DNA of 64,000 nt from Rubrobacter indicoceani (GTDB lineage: Bacteria; Actinomycetota; Rubrobacteria; Rubrobacterales; Rubrobacteraceae). The notes under the pieces are model-generated. The model made no database searches and had not been told where the DNA came from. It worked only from the letters and a program-made list of their open reading frames with translations. This document shows, one piece after another, positions 33,830 to 42,642 of this stretch (the first letter of the stretch is position 1; each line of letters starts with the position of its first letter). The translations under genes and the position numbers were made by a program. Location of the stretch: NCBI RefSeq assembly GCF_003568865.1, contig NZ_CP031115.1, positions 2,480,001-2,544,000 of the forward strand. Reading direction: 5' to 3'.

Positions 33830-36420
33830 GTCGAGGCGAGACCAGAGCGCGCCTTCAGGCCCTCAGACGCCTCGGGGCCGTAAGCAGCGAAGCAGATCAA
33901 GCCCTAAAGGAGATCACCGACGACGCCCGCCTGGTCTTCGGGGCCGACCTTGCGATGGTGAACCTGATGCTCAGGGACACCGTGTACTTCAGATCGTGGT
34001 CCGGCCCGCTGAGCGAGGAGGCTGCGGCGCTGCGGGTCGTCCGGCAGGAGGATGCGGTCTGCGCCCTTGTCGTGGACCACGGCGAGGTTCTGGTGATAGA
34101 AGACCTCACCTCGGATTCAGGATCGGGAAAGCTCCCCTTCTGTCCGGTGGGGGACTTTCGCTTCTACGCCGGTGCGCCGCTCATCACCTCCCGGCAGGAG
34201 ACCATAGGGACGCTCTGCGTGCTCCGCAGAGAACCGGGGAAGTTCTCCGAGAGCGATAAAGCCACCCTGAGAGCCTTTGCCCGCGCCGCCGTAGCCCGGA
34301 TGGAGTTGATCTCCGCGCTCGAAGGCGAGCGCGAGGCCCGCCGGCGGGAGACCCGGCGCAGCGAGGAACTGCAGGACGTTCTCGACCGCTCGCTGGACGT
34401 AATAGTAACCGTCGGCTTTGATGGTGAGATCCGCGCCATCAACCGGGCCGCCGAGAGCGTCTTCGGGTGGTCGCCGGAGGAGGTGGTCGGCAGCAAGTAC
34501 CTGGACCACGTGCACCCGAAAGACTTTCCGGAGGCGGTTCGGGCGGCGAAGGCTCTCTACTCCGGCGAGTCGGTCTGCAACCAGGTTCTGAGGTTTCTTG
34601 GCCGCGACGGCGAGGTGCGCTGGGTTGAGTGGAACGCCTCACCGGTACCGGATCAGCAACTCTACTACGGTGTCGCCCGCAACATCACCGACCGGAAGCT
34701 GGCGGAAGAAAAGGCCCGCGAGACGGAGATCCTCTACCGCGCCCTTGTCGAGCGCAACCCGGCGGTGACCTACGTGCGGACCATGGACGAGGCCGGAGGA
34801 TCAGCCGCCCTGACCTACATAAGCCCCCGCATCGAAGACATCCTCGGCTTCTCCCCCGAGGAGTGGCTCGGTCGGCCGCTTTTCTGGACGACCCGCATCC
34901 ATCCCGAGGACCGCCGCCGGGTACTCGAAGAGGACCGCCACACCGACGCGACCAGAGACGACTTCAAGATAGAGTACCGCTCGATAGCCCGCGACGGGTC
35001 CGTCGTCTGGATCTACGACGAAGCCTCGCTTGTCTACGACAAAGACGGCGAACCGCTCTACTGGCTCGGGGCGCAGTACAACATAACCGCCCTCAAGCAG
35101 ACCGAAGAGGAACTCCGTCGCGCCGAGGAGAAGTATCGCTCCATCTTCGAAAACATAGTCGAGGGCGTCTACCAGCTTGACTGCGAAGGCAGATACATCA
35201 CCGCAAACCCGGCGCTAGCCCGGATCTTCGGCTACGAGTCACCCGAAGCACTTATACGGGAAACCCCCTACCAGCACGAGCAGCTCCTTATGGACCCCGA
35301 ACAGGAGAGGGCTTTGCTTCAGGAGCTCCGGGAGGCGGGTCAGGCATCGGATTGCGAAGTCCGGGCCCGCAGACGCGACGGGGCCGTGATCTGGGTCTCC
35401 GGAAGCGTTCAGCTGATGCGCTCCGCAAGCGGCGAGGTAGTGGGCTACGAAGGCAGCATGGAGGACATAACCGAGCGCAAGCTGCTAGAAGAGGCCCGGC
35501 GGGAGAGCGAAGAGCGGTTCCGGCAGCTTTTCGCACAGTCCGTCGAGGCGCTCTTCATCCACGACGAAACGGGGCAGATCTACGACTGCAACGCCGAGGC
35601 CTGCCGCTCGCTCGGGTACACAAGAGAGGAGCTTCTCGGGTCGAACGTCGAGCAGTTCATTGTGCTTTCGCAGAGCGCCCGGAGAAAGCCCGAAGGTTCG
35701 GTCTGGAAGCGAGCCCTCTCCAACAACCCGCACAGACGGAACGACCTCTTTCGCAACGAACACCGCCGCAGGGACGGCACCACCTTCCCGGTCGAGGTCA
35801 GGTTGGGCTCCATAGACTACGGCGGTCGGCAGTTGATCTTTGCCTCCGTGCGCGACGTGACCGAGCGCAAGGCTTACGAGGACCGGCTCGCTCATGCGGC
35901 CTCGCACGACCCGCTGACCAACCTTCCGAACCGGATTCTCTTTATGGAGAACCTTGAAGCCGTCCTCACCCACGCCAGGCACACCGGGAGCTGCACCGCC
36001 CTTCTCTACCTCGACCTCAACGGCTTCAAAGAAGTGAATGACACCTACGGACATCACGTCGGAGACCGGCTGCTGGTTCAGGTGGCTCGCAGGCTGGAGT
36101 CCCGACTGCGGGAGGACGACATCGCCGCCAGGCTCGGTGGCGACGAGTTCACCATCCTTATCAGCGACCTGAGCACCCCGGCCAACGCCGACGAAGTACT
36201 GCGTCGGGTGCGGGAGATCTTTCTCTCGCCCTTCAACGTGCAGGGCTGGGAGGTCGACAACCTCGGCTGCAGCATCGGGATGGTCTGCACCCTTTCGGGT
36301 GCGATGAGCGCCGAGGAGCTTCTGCGGGAAGCCGACCGGATGATGTACCTCGAAAAAAAAAGCTCCCGGCACGCCCCGCTGAGCGTCAGGCGCGCTTCCT
36401 ATAGCTTGAAACCTCGATAA
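33826..36420 (+). CDS. GAF-PAS-GGDEF diguanylate cyclase
   Basis: 864 residues, soluble. GAF domain at about 20-160, then four PAS/PAC units at about 180-290, 300-420, 425-545 and 550-670, and a GGDEF domain at about 690-855. The active motif RLGGDEF is intact, as is the domain entry HDPLTNLPNRILF. It makes cyclic di-GMP under control of several small-ligand or redox inputs. GTG start overlaps the HD-GYP stop; a second GTG sits one codon upstream. No EAL domain follows. Confidence 0.94.
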   Translation: MSRGETRARLQALRRLGAVSSEADQALKEITDDARLVFGADLAMVNLMLRDTVYFRSWSGPLSEEAAALRVVRQEDAVCALVVDHGEVLVIEDLTSDSGSGKLPFCPVGDFRFYAGAPLITSRQETIGTLCVLRREPGKFSESDKATLRAFARAAVARMELISALEGEREARRRETRRSEELQDVLDRSLDVIVTVGFDGEIRAINRAAESVFGWSPEEVVGSKYLDHVHPKDFPEAVRAAKALYSGESVCNQVLRFLGRDGEVRWVEWNASPVPDQQLYYGVARNITDRKLAEEKARETEILYRALVERNPAVTYVRTMDEAGGSAALTYISPRIEDILGFSPEEWLGRPLFWTTRIHPEDRRRVLEEDRHTDATRDDFKIEYRSIARDGSVVWIYDEASLVYDKDGEPLYWLGAQYNITALKQTEEELRRAEEKYRSIFENIVEGVYQLDCEGRYITANPALARIFGYESPEALIRETPYQHEQLLMDPEQERALLQELREAGQASDCEVRARRRDGAVIWVSGSVQLMRSASGEVVGYEGSMEDITERKLLEEARRESEERFRQLFAQSVEALFIHDETGQIYDCNAEACRSLGYTREELLGSNVEQFIVLSQSARRKPEGSVWKRALSNNPHRRNDLFRNEHRRRDGTTFPVEVRLGSIDYGGRQLIFASVRDVTERKAYEDRLAHAASHDPLTNLPNRILFMENLEAVLTHARHTGSCTALLYLDLNGFKEVNDTYGHHVGDRLLVQVARRLESRLREDDIAARLGGDEFTILISDLSTPANADEVLRRVREIFLSPFNVQGWEVDNLGCSIGMVCTLSGAMSAEELLREADRMMYLEKKSSRHAPLSVRRASYSLKPR

Positions 36421-36778
36421 GGTTGCCGTCCGGGTCCCGGAAATAAACGGAGACCATCTCACCGAGCGCGCCCTCCCGCAGGATCGGGCCTTCTATTATC
36501 TCGACACCGCAGTTTTCGAGGTGGGAGATCACGTCCGGAATCCCGTCGCGAGCCACAAAGCAGAGGTCGGCGGAACCGGGCGTCGGGTGTTCGGACTTCG
36601 GCTCGAACTCGCCGCCCTGCTGGTGGAGGTTGATCTTCTGCCCCCCGAACCAGAGAGCGCGCCTGCCGTGCCTGCCGAAACCGACCACCCGCAGCCCTAG
36701 CGTCCGAGCGTAGAAATCGCAGGTCGCGTCCACGTCCGAGACGGTCAGGACAAGGTGATCCAGGCGGTCTACACGCAA
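36386..36778 (-). CDS. VOC/glyoxalase-family protein
   Basis: 130 residues from TTG preceded by AAAGGA eight bases upstream. Metal-site residues of the vicinal oxygen chelate fold: His in DHLVLTVSDVDAT, His in INLHQQ and Glu in VYFRDPDGNLIEVSSY. Resembles the small glyoxalase/bleomycin-resistance-like group with unknown substrate. Its 3' end overlaps the cyclase gene on the other strand by 35 bases. Confidence 0.88.
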   Translation of the reverse strand: MRVDRLDHLVLTVSDVDATCDFYARTLGLRVVGFGRHGRRALWFGGQKINLHQQGGEFEPKSEHPTPGSADLCFVARDGIPDVISHLENCGVEIIEGPILREGALGEMVSVYFRDPDGNLIEVSSYRKRA

Positions 36779-36806
36779 AGCGGTCGTCCTTTCTGACGCA
36801 CACACG

Positions 36807-36835
36807 AAGGGCCGGAGCACCCGACTCCGGCCCTT
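36807..36835. terminator. Perfect hairpin between VOC gene and secreted protein gene
   Basis: Eleven-base arms AAGGGCCGGAG/CTCCGGCCCTT with a 7-base loop, downstream of the secreted protein gene. The T-tract after it is short on both strands, better on plus (TTACTTT), so termination efficiency is uncertain. Confidence 0.5.
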
Positions 36836-36970
36836 ACTTTAGCGTTGTATGAAGAACCCTGCCAGCTACCCGAAGGTATTTCGCCACCAGTTTGCAGCCT
36901 CCCCAACCACCCGGGTCGTTTCTGGCCGGGGGCGGCTCCAGAAGGAACCGCCGAATATAGCCTTACGGAG

Positions 36971-39900
36971 CTACTGCTTGACGGAGTTTCTTCCCGGCCC
37001 GCCGTTGAGCCGGTCCCGTCCCGGACCGCCCCGGAGCGTGTCCTGCCCCGCGCCGCCGAGTATCGTGTCGTTGCCCCGCCCTCCGTAGAGCGCGTCGTTG
37101 CCGTTCGCTCCCTCTATACGGTCGGCTCCGTCGCCGCCGTAGACCGTGTCGTTTCCGCTGAGGGCGCAGATCAGGTCGTCCCCTCCGAGGCCGCGGATGA
37201 TATCGCGGCCCGGGGTTCCGATTATGACATCGTCGCCGCGCGTTCCCACTGTCGGGCCGCCTCCGGGCCCGCCTGATATGGTGGTCTCCCGTCCGGCGCA
37301 TGTAGCCGCCGGAGGCCCTTCGGGTGGCAGCAGATTCTGCACCTCAAAGGCACCAACGTCGCATGCGGCCTCGCCGTCTCCGGTCCCGTCCTTCGGCCTC
37401 TTCATGCCGCGCTGGTCGGTGTCCGGACAGTCCGGGCCGCCTCTGTCAAGGGCGAGGCTTCCCGCTCGGAGGGCGTGGGTTTCGGTCGGGCCTCCATTGT
37501 CGGCGAGGGGTTCGAGGCCGGGACTGTCCACGCCTTTCTGGTCTCCGGTTTCACCGAAGGCGTCGGCGGCGTTTCCGTCTGCGATAAGGTTGTAGCCGTT
37601 TGACTGGAAGGAATTGACGCCATCGTCGTCAAAGGAATTGAAATCCACATCGGTGTTTTCGTTTGCGGCGATGATCGAGGACGAGACTTCGGTACGGGCG
37701 AATTCGTCTCCGAAGCTCGACACACCCGAGCCTTGATCCGCCAGGGCGGTGTTGTTCGTGACGGTGGAGTTTTCTATGATGGTGAGGCCCTGGCGGTTTC
37801 TGACGCCGCCGCCTCTTGCGGCGGTGTTGCCCGAGATGGTGGAGTTCCTTATGGTGAGGCGCTGTTCGGGGTCCGCAGCTCCACCGGAGCCGGCACTTAC
37901 CGTGCTGGAGAAAATACCGCCGCCGTCAAGCTCCGAGGTATTTTCCGACACGACGGCGTTCGTCAGCGTCAACTTCGCCCTTTCAAGGAGGATGCCGCCG
38001 CCCAGGGCCTCAGAACCGCTGACCGCACCCTCCGTGATGGCGAGGTCGTTTATCTCCACCGGCCCGCCGTTTACGGAAAAGACGCGGCTCTCTTTGCCGC
38101 CGCTCACCGCGAGCCTGTCTGTCGTGGAGCCGTCTATGGTCAACGCCGAGGAGATCACGAGCTGTTCGCCCCCGAGCGTGATCGTCGTGTCGTCGGGGAG
38201 ATCGAAGGTGATCGTATCCTTTCCGCTCCCGGCGGCGCACTCTCCTGTCATATTCCCCGAAGCCGCGTTCGTGTTCGCCGAAATTATCGCTTCCCGAAGA
38301 GTACACTCGCTGTTGTCGGCCACCGTATCGGCGTCCGAGTTCACGACGATCTCACTGGTGAAGCGGATGTTCACGGTCGCCACCTTCGATTGCCGAAGCC
38401 CATCCGGTGATTTCACGCGGTACGTAAAGGCATCACCCGGAGAACCCTTGTCCGGCGTATACACCAACGACCCGTCCTTCTCGAGAACGACCGTTCCGTT
38501 TCGCGGCTCGTCGACGAGTTCCGGGATCATCGCCTCCCCCTCGGGGTCGGCGTCGTTTTCAAGCACGCCCGGCGCGGAAACCGCGACCGTCGCCGCCCCG
38601 GCCTCCGCTTCGTACTCGTCGTCGAGCGCGTTCGGACGCTCTGTTTCGACGCGCTCCACACCGTTGAAACCGCAACTCGAGCCAGGGGTCTCGGTGTTTC
38701 CTCCGCCATCGGTGATCTCATCGTCGGTCTCGGCTCCGCAATTTCCGTTTACGTTGTCTGAGACGTTCGTGCGGATAAAGGTGGTCTGTGCTTTATACTG
38801 CGTTCCATCCTGAGCTTGCGTCCCCTGCGACCTCGTCGTCACGCCGCCGACGGTGGCGCCTTCGTCCTTCGATCCGATGGCGACGTTGTTCGTTATCTCC
38901 GAGTCCGTGATGTCGAAGGACGCTCCGGCGTTGTCTATGGCTCCCGTCCTCTCCGCCGTGTTCTGGGTGAACGTGCCGTTCGAGATCGAAGTCGGAGATC
39001 GTAATGCAAAGAGCGCGCCGCCGAACGACGCGGGAGCCGTGGCGGCGTTTCTGGTGAAGGTGGTGTCGGATATATTCGCCTCCCTGAGCGGGGCGGTGTC
39101 GCCCGGTACGTTCTCGCTCTCGACGAGGACGGCGCCGCCGAACGTCTGCGGAACGAACCCGGCCCCCGGATTCCCGGCGCTGTCAGCGATGGTTGCCTCG
39201 TTTTCGGTGAACTCGCTGTCGGTAATGGTGAGTTCGCGGTTGAACACGGAGATCGCCCCGCCCCCGGTTCGGAAACGCAGACTGAAGATCGCCGCCGTCA
39301 AAGCCTTGTTTCCTTCGAAGGTGCTTCCGGAGATCGAGATCGGCCCGGTATCGCTCGCGCGGAACGAGAACCGCCCGAGGACGGCCCCTCCGGAGGCGTC
39401 TTTGCCGAAGGCGATATTGTCGCGGAAGACGCTGTTCGTGATCTTCGTCTCGCCCCCGGCGAGAGCAGCGATGGCGCCGCCCCCTCCCTGTCCGCCGCAG
39501 ACGCCGGTGCATGTCACGCGATTTCTCTTGAACGTGCTCCCGGTAATGGAGACGTTTGCTCTCGGCCCCTTCGAATAAATCGCACCGCCCGCATCGAAAG
39601 CGCGGTTGTCCTCGAAAGAAACCCCTTCGACGATGAGCGTCGCGGTGTTGTACACCGCTCCACCGCCGCTCGAGCCGCCTCCGAATCCGCTGCCCTGATC
39701 CACGCCCCTCCCCTCGGCGAGCGTGAGGTCTTTGAGCGTGAGGGTGGCGGGGCCATTCTCCTCGGAGCCCGAATTGAAGAATATCCCTACCTCCCCGCCG
39801 CCGCTTATGGTCAGGTTTCTGCCCGCGCCGTCTATGGTGAGATCCTCGAATACCTCGACCGGGGAGGAGCCGCCCTTCCCGGTCAGAGTGATCCTCGAAG

Positions 39901-40138
39901 AGTCCGGCAGGTCGAAGGTGATGGTGTCGGCCCCGTCCCCGGCTGCGCACCCCCCGACCACCGCATCCGTGTTTGCGGCAGCGACCGCCTCCCGGAGGGT
40001 GCATTTACCTTCCTCCGGCGTATCAGAGAGCGTGTCCACCGTTATCGGGGCCGCAGCCCACGCCGGAGCCGAATAAAGCAAAGCGACGATCACGAGCGAC
40101 ACACATACCGCCACCGGAAAACGCAGCACACCGTTCAT
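36971..40138 (-). CDS. Large secreted beta-helix protein with RTX-like repeats
   Basis: 1055 residues from an ATG following AAGGATGAG. A signal peptide (hydrophobic core LVIVALLYSAPAWA) is followed by two CSLREA-type blocks (CTLREAVAAANTDA and CTLREAIISANTNA), each opening a right-handed beta-helix rich in short repeats such as DNRAFDAGGAIYS. Between them is a cadherin/Ig-like spacer (VSAPGVLENDADPEG), and near 900 a choice-of-anchor motif LADNGGPTETHALRAGSLAL. The C-terminus carries glycine/aspartate nonapeptides (YGGRGNDTILGGAGQDTLRG), calcium-binding RTX repeats. An exported adhesin or wall protein is likely. No LPXTG or membrane anchor is seen. Confidence 0.9.
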   Translation of the reverse strand: MNGVLRFPVAVCVSLVIVALLYSAPAWAAAPITVDTLSDTPEEGKCTLREAVAAANTDAVVGGCAAGDGADTITFDLPDSSRITLTGKGGSSPVEVFEDLTIDGAGRNLTISGGGEVGIFFNSGSEENGPATLTLKDLTLAEGRGVDQGSGFGGGSSGGGAVYNTATLIVEGVSFEDNRAFDAGGAIYSKGPRANVSITGSTFKRNRVTCTGVCGGQGGGGAIAALAGGETKITNSVFRDNIAFGKDASGGAVLGRFSFRASDTGPISISGSTFEGNKALTAAIFSLRFRTGGGAISVFNRELTITDSEFTENEATIADSAGNPGAGFVPQTFGGAVLVESENVPGDTAPLREANISDTTFTRNAATAPASFGGALFALRSPTSISNGTFTQNTAERTGAIDNAGASFDITDSEITNNVAIGSKDEGATVGGVTTRSQGTQAQDGTQYKAQTTFIRTNVSDNVNGNCGAETDDEITDGGGNTETPGSSCGFNGVERVETERPNALDDEYEAEAGAATVAVSAPGVLENDADPEGEAMIPELVDEPRNGTVVLEKDGSLVYTPDKGSPGDAFTYRVKSPDGLRQSKVATVNIRFTSEIVVNSDADTVADNSECTLREAIISANTNAASGNMTGECAAGSGKDTITFDLPDDTTITLGGEQLVISSALTIDGSTTDRLAVSGGKESRVFSVNGGPVEINDLAITEGAVSGSEALGGGILLERAKLTLTNAVVSENTSELDGGGIFSSTVSAGSGGAADPEQRLTIRNSTISGNTAARGGGVRNRQGLTIIENSTVTNNTALADQGSGVSSFGDEFARTEVSSSIIAANENTDVDFNSFDDDGVNSFQSNGYNLIADGNAADAFGETGDQKGVDSPGLEPLADNGGPTETHALRAGSLALDRGGPDCPDTDQRGMKRPKDGTGDGEAACDVGAFEVQNLLPPEGPPAATCAGRETTISGGPGGGPTVGTRGDDVIIGTPGRDIIRGLGGDDLICALSGNDTVYGGDGADRIEGANGNDALYGGRGNDTILGGAGQDTLRGGPGRDRLNGGPGRNSVKQ

Positions 40139-40387
40139 CTCATCCTTCTTCCCGCCAGCTCGAAAGAGGTGCAACGACCTTTCAAATCCTCTGTCCACTC
40201 TTCTCATGCACCCTATCCAATCAAATAACCACTACCCTCTGTCCACTCCCGCTCTTTATTTCAACTGGATAGACCAGCGCAAGCAACTTTCCTTTCTACG
40301 TAAACAATGCTGCAGCGACGAGGTCTCCCGCACCGATATTCGCTGCGCGAACTATCCTGCGCGGGGTAGCCCCCGGAATTCCAGGGG

Positions 40388-40660
40388 CTACTGATCCGCT
40401 TTCTTGTCGGTGGGTCCGGCCTGTAGCTGCTGCTTTGCGGAGTCTCTTCCTGGCATCCCGTCTCCCCTGTTAGCGACGGCGGCGGTGTTACCGTCTATCG
40501 TGCTGTTCGTGATGATCGCGTTCCGCCCTGATCTATGTCTTTCGACGCCGGGTTGGAGACGTAGACGCCGCCCGCCACCGTGGCTGTGTTGTCCCAAACC
40601 GTGCTGTCCGCAAGATTCAGCGTGGCCCACTCGTCCAAGAAGATGCCGCCGGTGAAACAC
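40388..40660 (-). pseudogene. Frameshifted fragment of a beta-helix protein
   Basis: Minus-strand translation gives GIFLDEWATLNLADSTVWDN then TATVAGGVYVSNPASKDIDQ in one frame and, after a frameshift near 40530, NAIITNSTIDGNTAAVANRG and a short tail in another. This is the repeat pattern of the adjacent 1055-residue protein. With no start and a broken frame it is a remnant of a paralogue or of a duplicated end. Confidence 0.7.
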
Positions 40661-41150
40661 TTTCGTCTCCTCTACTTCTTTTGCTGACAGGGCAACGTCA
40701 TCCCGCATCCGGGTAGAGAAAGCTCTCTGGCAGACCAGGGAGCGCTCCCTTCTCAAGCTCTTCTCCCGCCCCCCTCTTCCGGGAGCAGCTTTTTGTTTTC
40801 TCCCCTGTACCGCCGGATCCTGCAAGCCCCCGCCCGGATCTCTCCCGGCAAAGTCTTCCTCGTCCGCGCCGGCTCCGGCCACGGCAGGCTCACGGTTGAA
40901 ACCGCCGTAAGCGGTAGAGACACCGTCAGAGAACTACAGACAACAAAAGACAATCTCTTCTCCCTCCAGCCGCGGGGGTTGCCCGGACCTTCCCGAAAAC
41001 TCTTCTCCTTTAGACCCTAAAACCTCGAAGTGACCGTGTGTATAGCTCAAACTACGTATTTTCGATCGATTTTGTAAAAATCTCCGCTACAACGACCTGT
41101 TTGTCGCAGAGCAAGATAGCAGACCGAGGTTAATGGATTCTTGATTAAAG
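40661..41150. other. 490-base gap without recognisable gene
   Basis: Short overlapping frames on both strands show no domain I know. 41030-41150 is clearly more AT-rich than the surroundings. Together with the two flanking pseudogenes this marks a zone of decay. Confidence 0.5.
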
Positions 41151-42043
41151 AGACTACGCATACGCAGGCATGGCCGGGGAGGTGCCTCCGTCTCGGGGAG
41201 GTTTCGGGGGAAGGTCCCTTCGGGGGGGCTTGTAGTTGCCCGGAGAACGACCCGTCGGCGAGGTCTGAGGCCCAGCTTTCTCAGGATACCGCCTACATGG
41301 GTATCGGCGGTGCGTTTGGTGTGCCGAGTGCTTTGGCGATCTCCCGGTTGGTGAGCCCCCCGGAGATCAGGACCGCAACCTCCCTCTCGCGGGGGCTGAG
41401 GGGCCGTGAACTCCTCACGCCGACTTTCTCTTAGAACGTAGTCCGTGGCCTCGCTGCGGCTCACGGTCGGCCCTCGGCCCACGCCGCCCTGAAGGTGGGT
41501 TCCTTGAGCTCTTTGCGGACGGGTCCCGGATGTGCGGCTTGTAGTCGCTTGCCTCGATGGGCGACAGGACCACTTCGATGTTCTACCGCAGGGCCTCGGT
41601 GGTCCCCACAGCTTCGCCGCCCGGGAAAAACGGCCCCCGGCCATCACGGCGGAGCTGTGAAGGTAGTGGATAACGAGGCGCTCGTGTCCGAACTCACGGG
41701 CGAGCGCGAACCCCTCGGCGTGGAGCCTCTAGGTCCCTGCCGGATCACCCTGCTCGACGGCGACGAGCGCGTCCATCCCGGACGCGAAGATACCTGCGAC
41801 GGCATCCCCGGTATCGCGGGCAAGGGCGATGGCCTCCTCGCTCAGCCCGGCCGCCCGCTCGTAGTCACCCCGGGTCAGCGGGCCGAGCCGAGAGCCTGAA
41901 GTTTGATCGGGCTCTTTGCCTTTTTCAGACCCCATTCGCCTTCGCCTACGAAACTCCCCGCGACCGCGACCCGGAAGCCCCCGAGCAGCCACACACGCAC
42001 GACCTCGACGGAGCCCCCTCGACCCTTGTATCACCCGGTGCCG
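41150..42043 (-). pseudogene. Decayed SARP/LuxR-type regulator
   Basis: Three pieces of one large regulator in order. Near 41890-42043: VRVWLLGGFRVAVAGSFVG, then EWGLKKAKSPIKLQAL, the start of a SARP-like winged-helix domain. Directly after, TPR-like GDYERAAGLSEEAIALARDT, an in-frame TAG, then LHAEGFALAREFGHERLVIH. Around 41300-41400: LSPREREVAVLISGGLTNRE, frameshifted into RTADTHVGGILRKLGL, a LuxR helix-turn-helix. The whole central ATPase is missing and at least three frameshifts/stops are present, so it is non-functional. Confidence 0.85.
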
Positions 42044-42133
42044 CGCCCGCTTTCATACAACGCCTCGTTTCCCGGCGCTCTTACCGGGATCGTACGACTC
42101 GGAGCAAGGCTCCCAGCCCTCCGGACAAAGAAA

Positions 42134-42159
42134 AAGCCCGGAGTGAGAACTCCGGGCTT
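42134..42159 (-). terminator. Intrinsic terminator after the A-type carrier gene
   Basis: Perfect 11-base-pair stem AAGCCCGGAGT/ACTCCGGGCTT with a 4-base loop; on the minus strand it is followed by a run of T residues (TTTTTCTTTG). It lies 28 bases past the stop of the gene at 42187-42537. Confidence 0.9.
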
Positions 42160-42186
42160 GATAAAACGATGTTCTTTCACCCCGGT

Positions 42187-42537
42187 CTAGCAGGTAAACG
42201 AGCTTCCGCAGCCGCAGCCGCCCTGAACGTTCGGGTTGTTGACGGCAAAGCCGGCACCCATCAGGCTCTCCTGCCAGTCGAACTCGCTGCCGCCGATGTA
42301 CGGAACGCTCATCGCGTCCATGACGACCTTCACGCCGTTGGACTCGAAAGTCTCGTCGTCCTCGTTGACCTCGTCGTCGAAAAAGATCGAGTACTGAAAG
42401 CCCGAGCAGCCGCCCGGCCTGACACCGATGCGAAGGGCGAGGTCGTCCTCTTCCTCCTGCGCCATGAGGGAGCGAATCTTCTCTGCCGCGTTATCGGTGA
42501 TGGATATGGGGGTCTCCTGATTTACCTTCTGATCCAT
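42187..42537 (-). CDS. A-type iron-sulfur cluster carrier (IscA/ErpA family)
   Basis: 116 residues. The three cluster cysteines are in RPGGCSGFQY and GGCGCGSSFTC (C-x60-odd-C-x-C), and NAAEKIRSLM opens the domain. It receives and delivers Fe-S clusters to target proteins. Two adjacent ATG codons follow AGGAGGTG; the second (42537) has the better five-base spacing. Monocistronic, with its own terminator. Confidence 0.94.
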   Translation of the reverse strand: MDQKVNQETPISITDNAAEKIRSLMAQEEEDDLALRIGVRPGGCSGFQYSIFFDDEVNEDDETFESNGVKVVMDAMSVPYIGGSEFDWQESLMGAGFAVNNPNVQGGCGCGSSFTC

Positions 42538-42642
42538 CATCACCTCCTGAAATACCGTAGCGGTTTTATCTAATTGACCTTGCGGTTCCACGGGGATTAT
42601 TACATCGCGCCGATCATTGTTCAATTCTTACCGGCGATCCAC

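Noticed and set aside
41030-41150. AT-rich stretch as a replication origin or integration site
   Set aside because: No DnaA-box cluster, integrase or direct-repeat attachment site is seen; it lies between two decayed genes.
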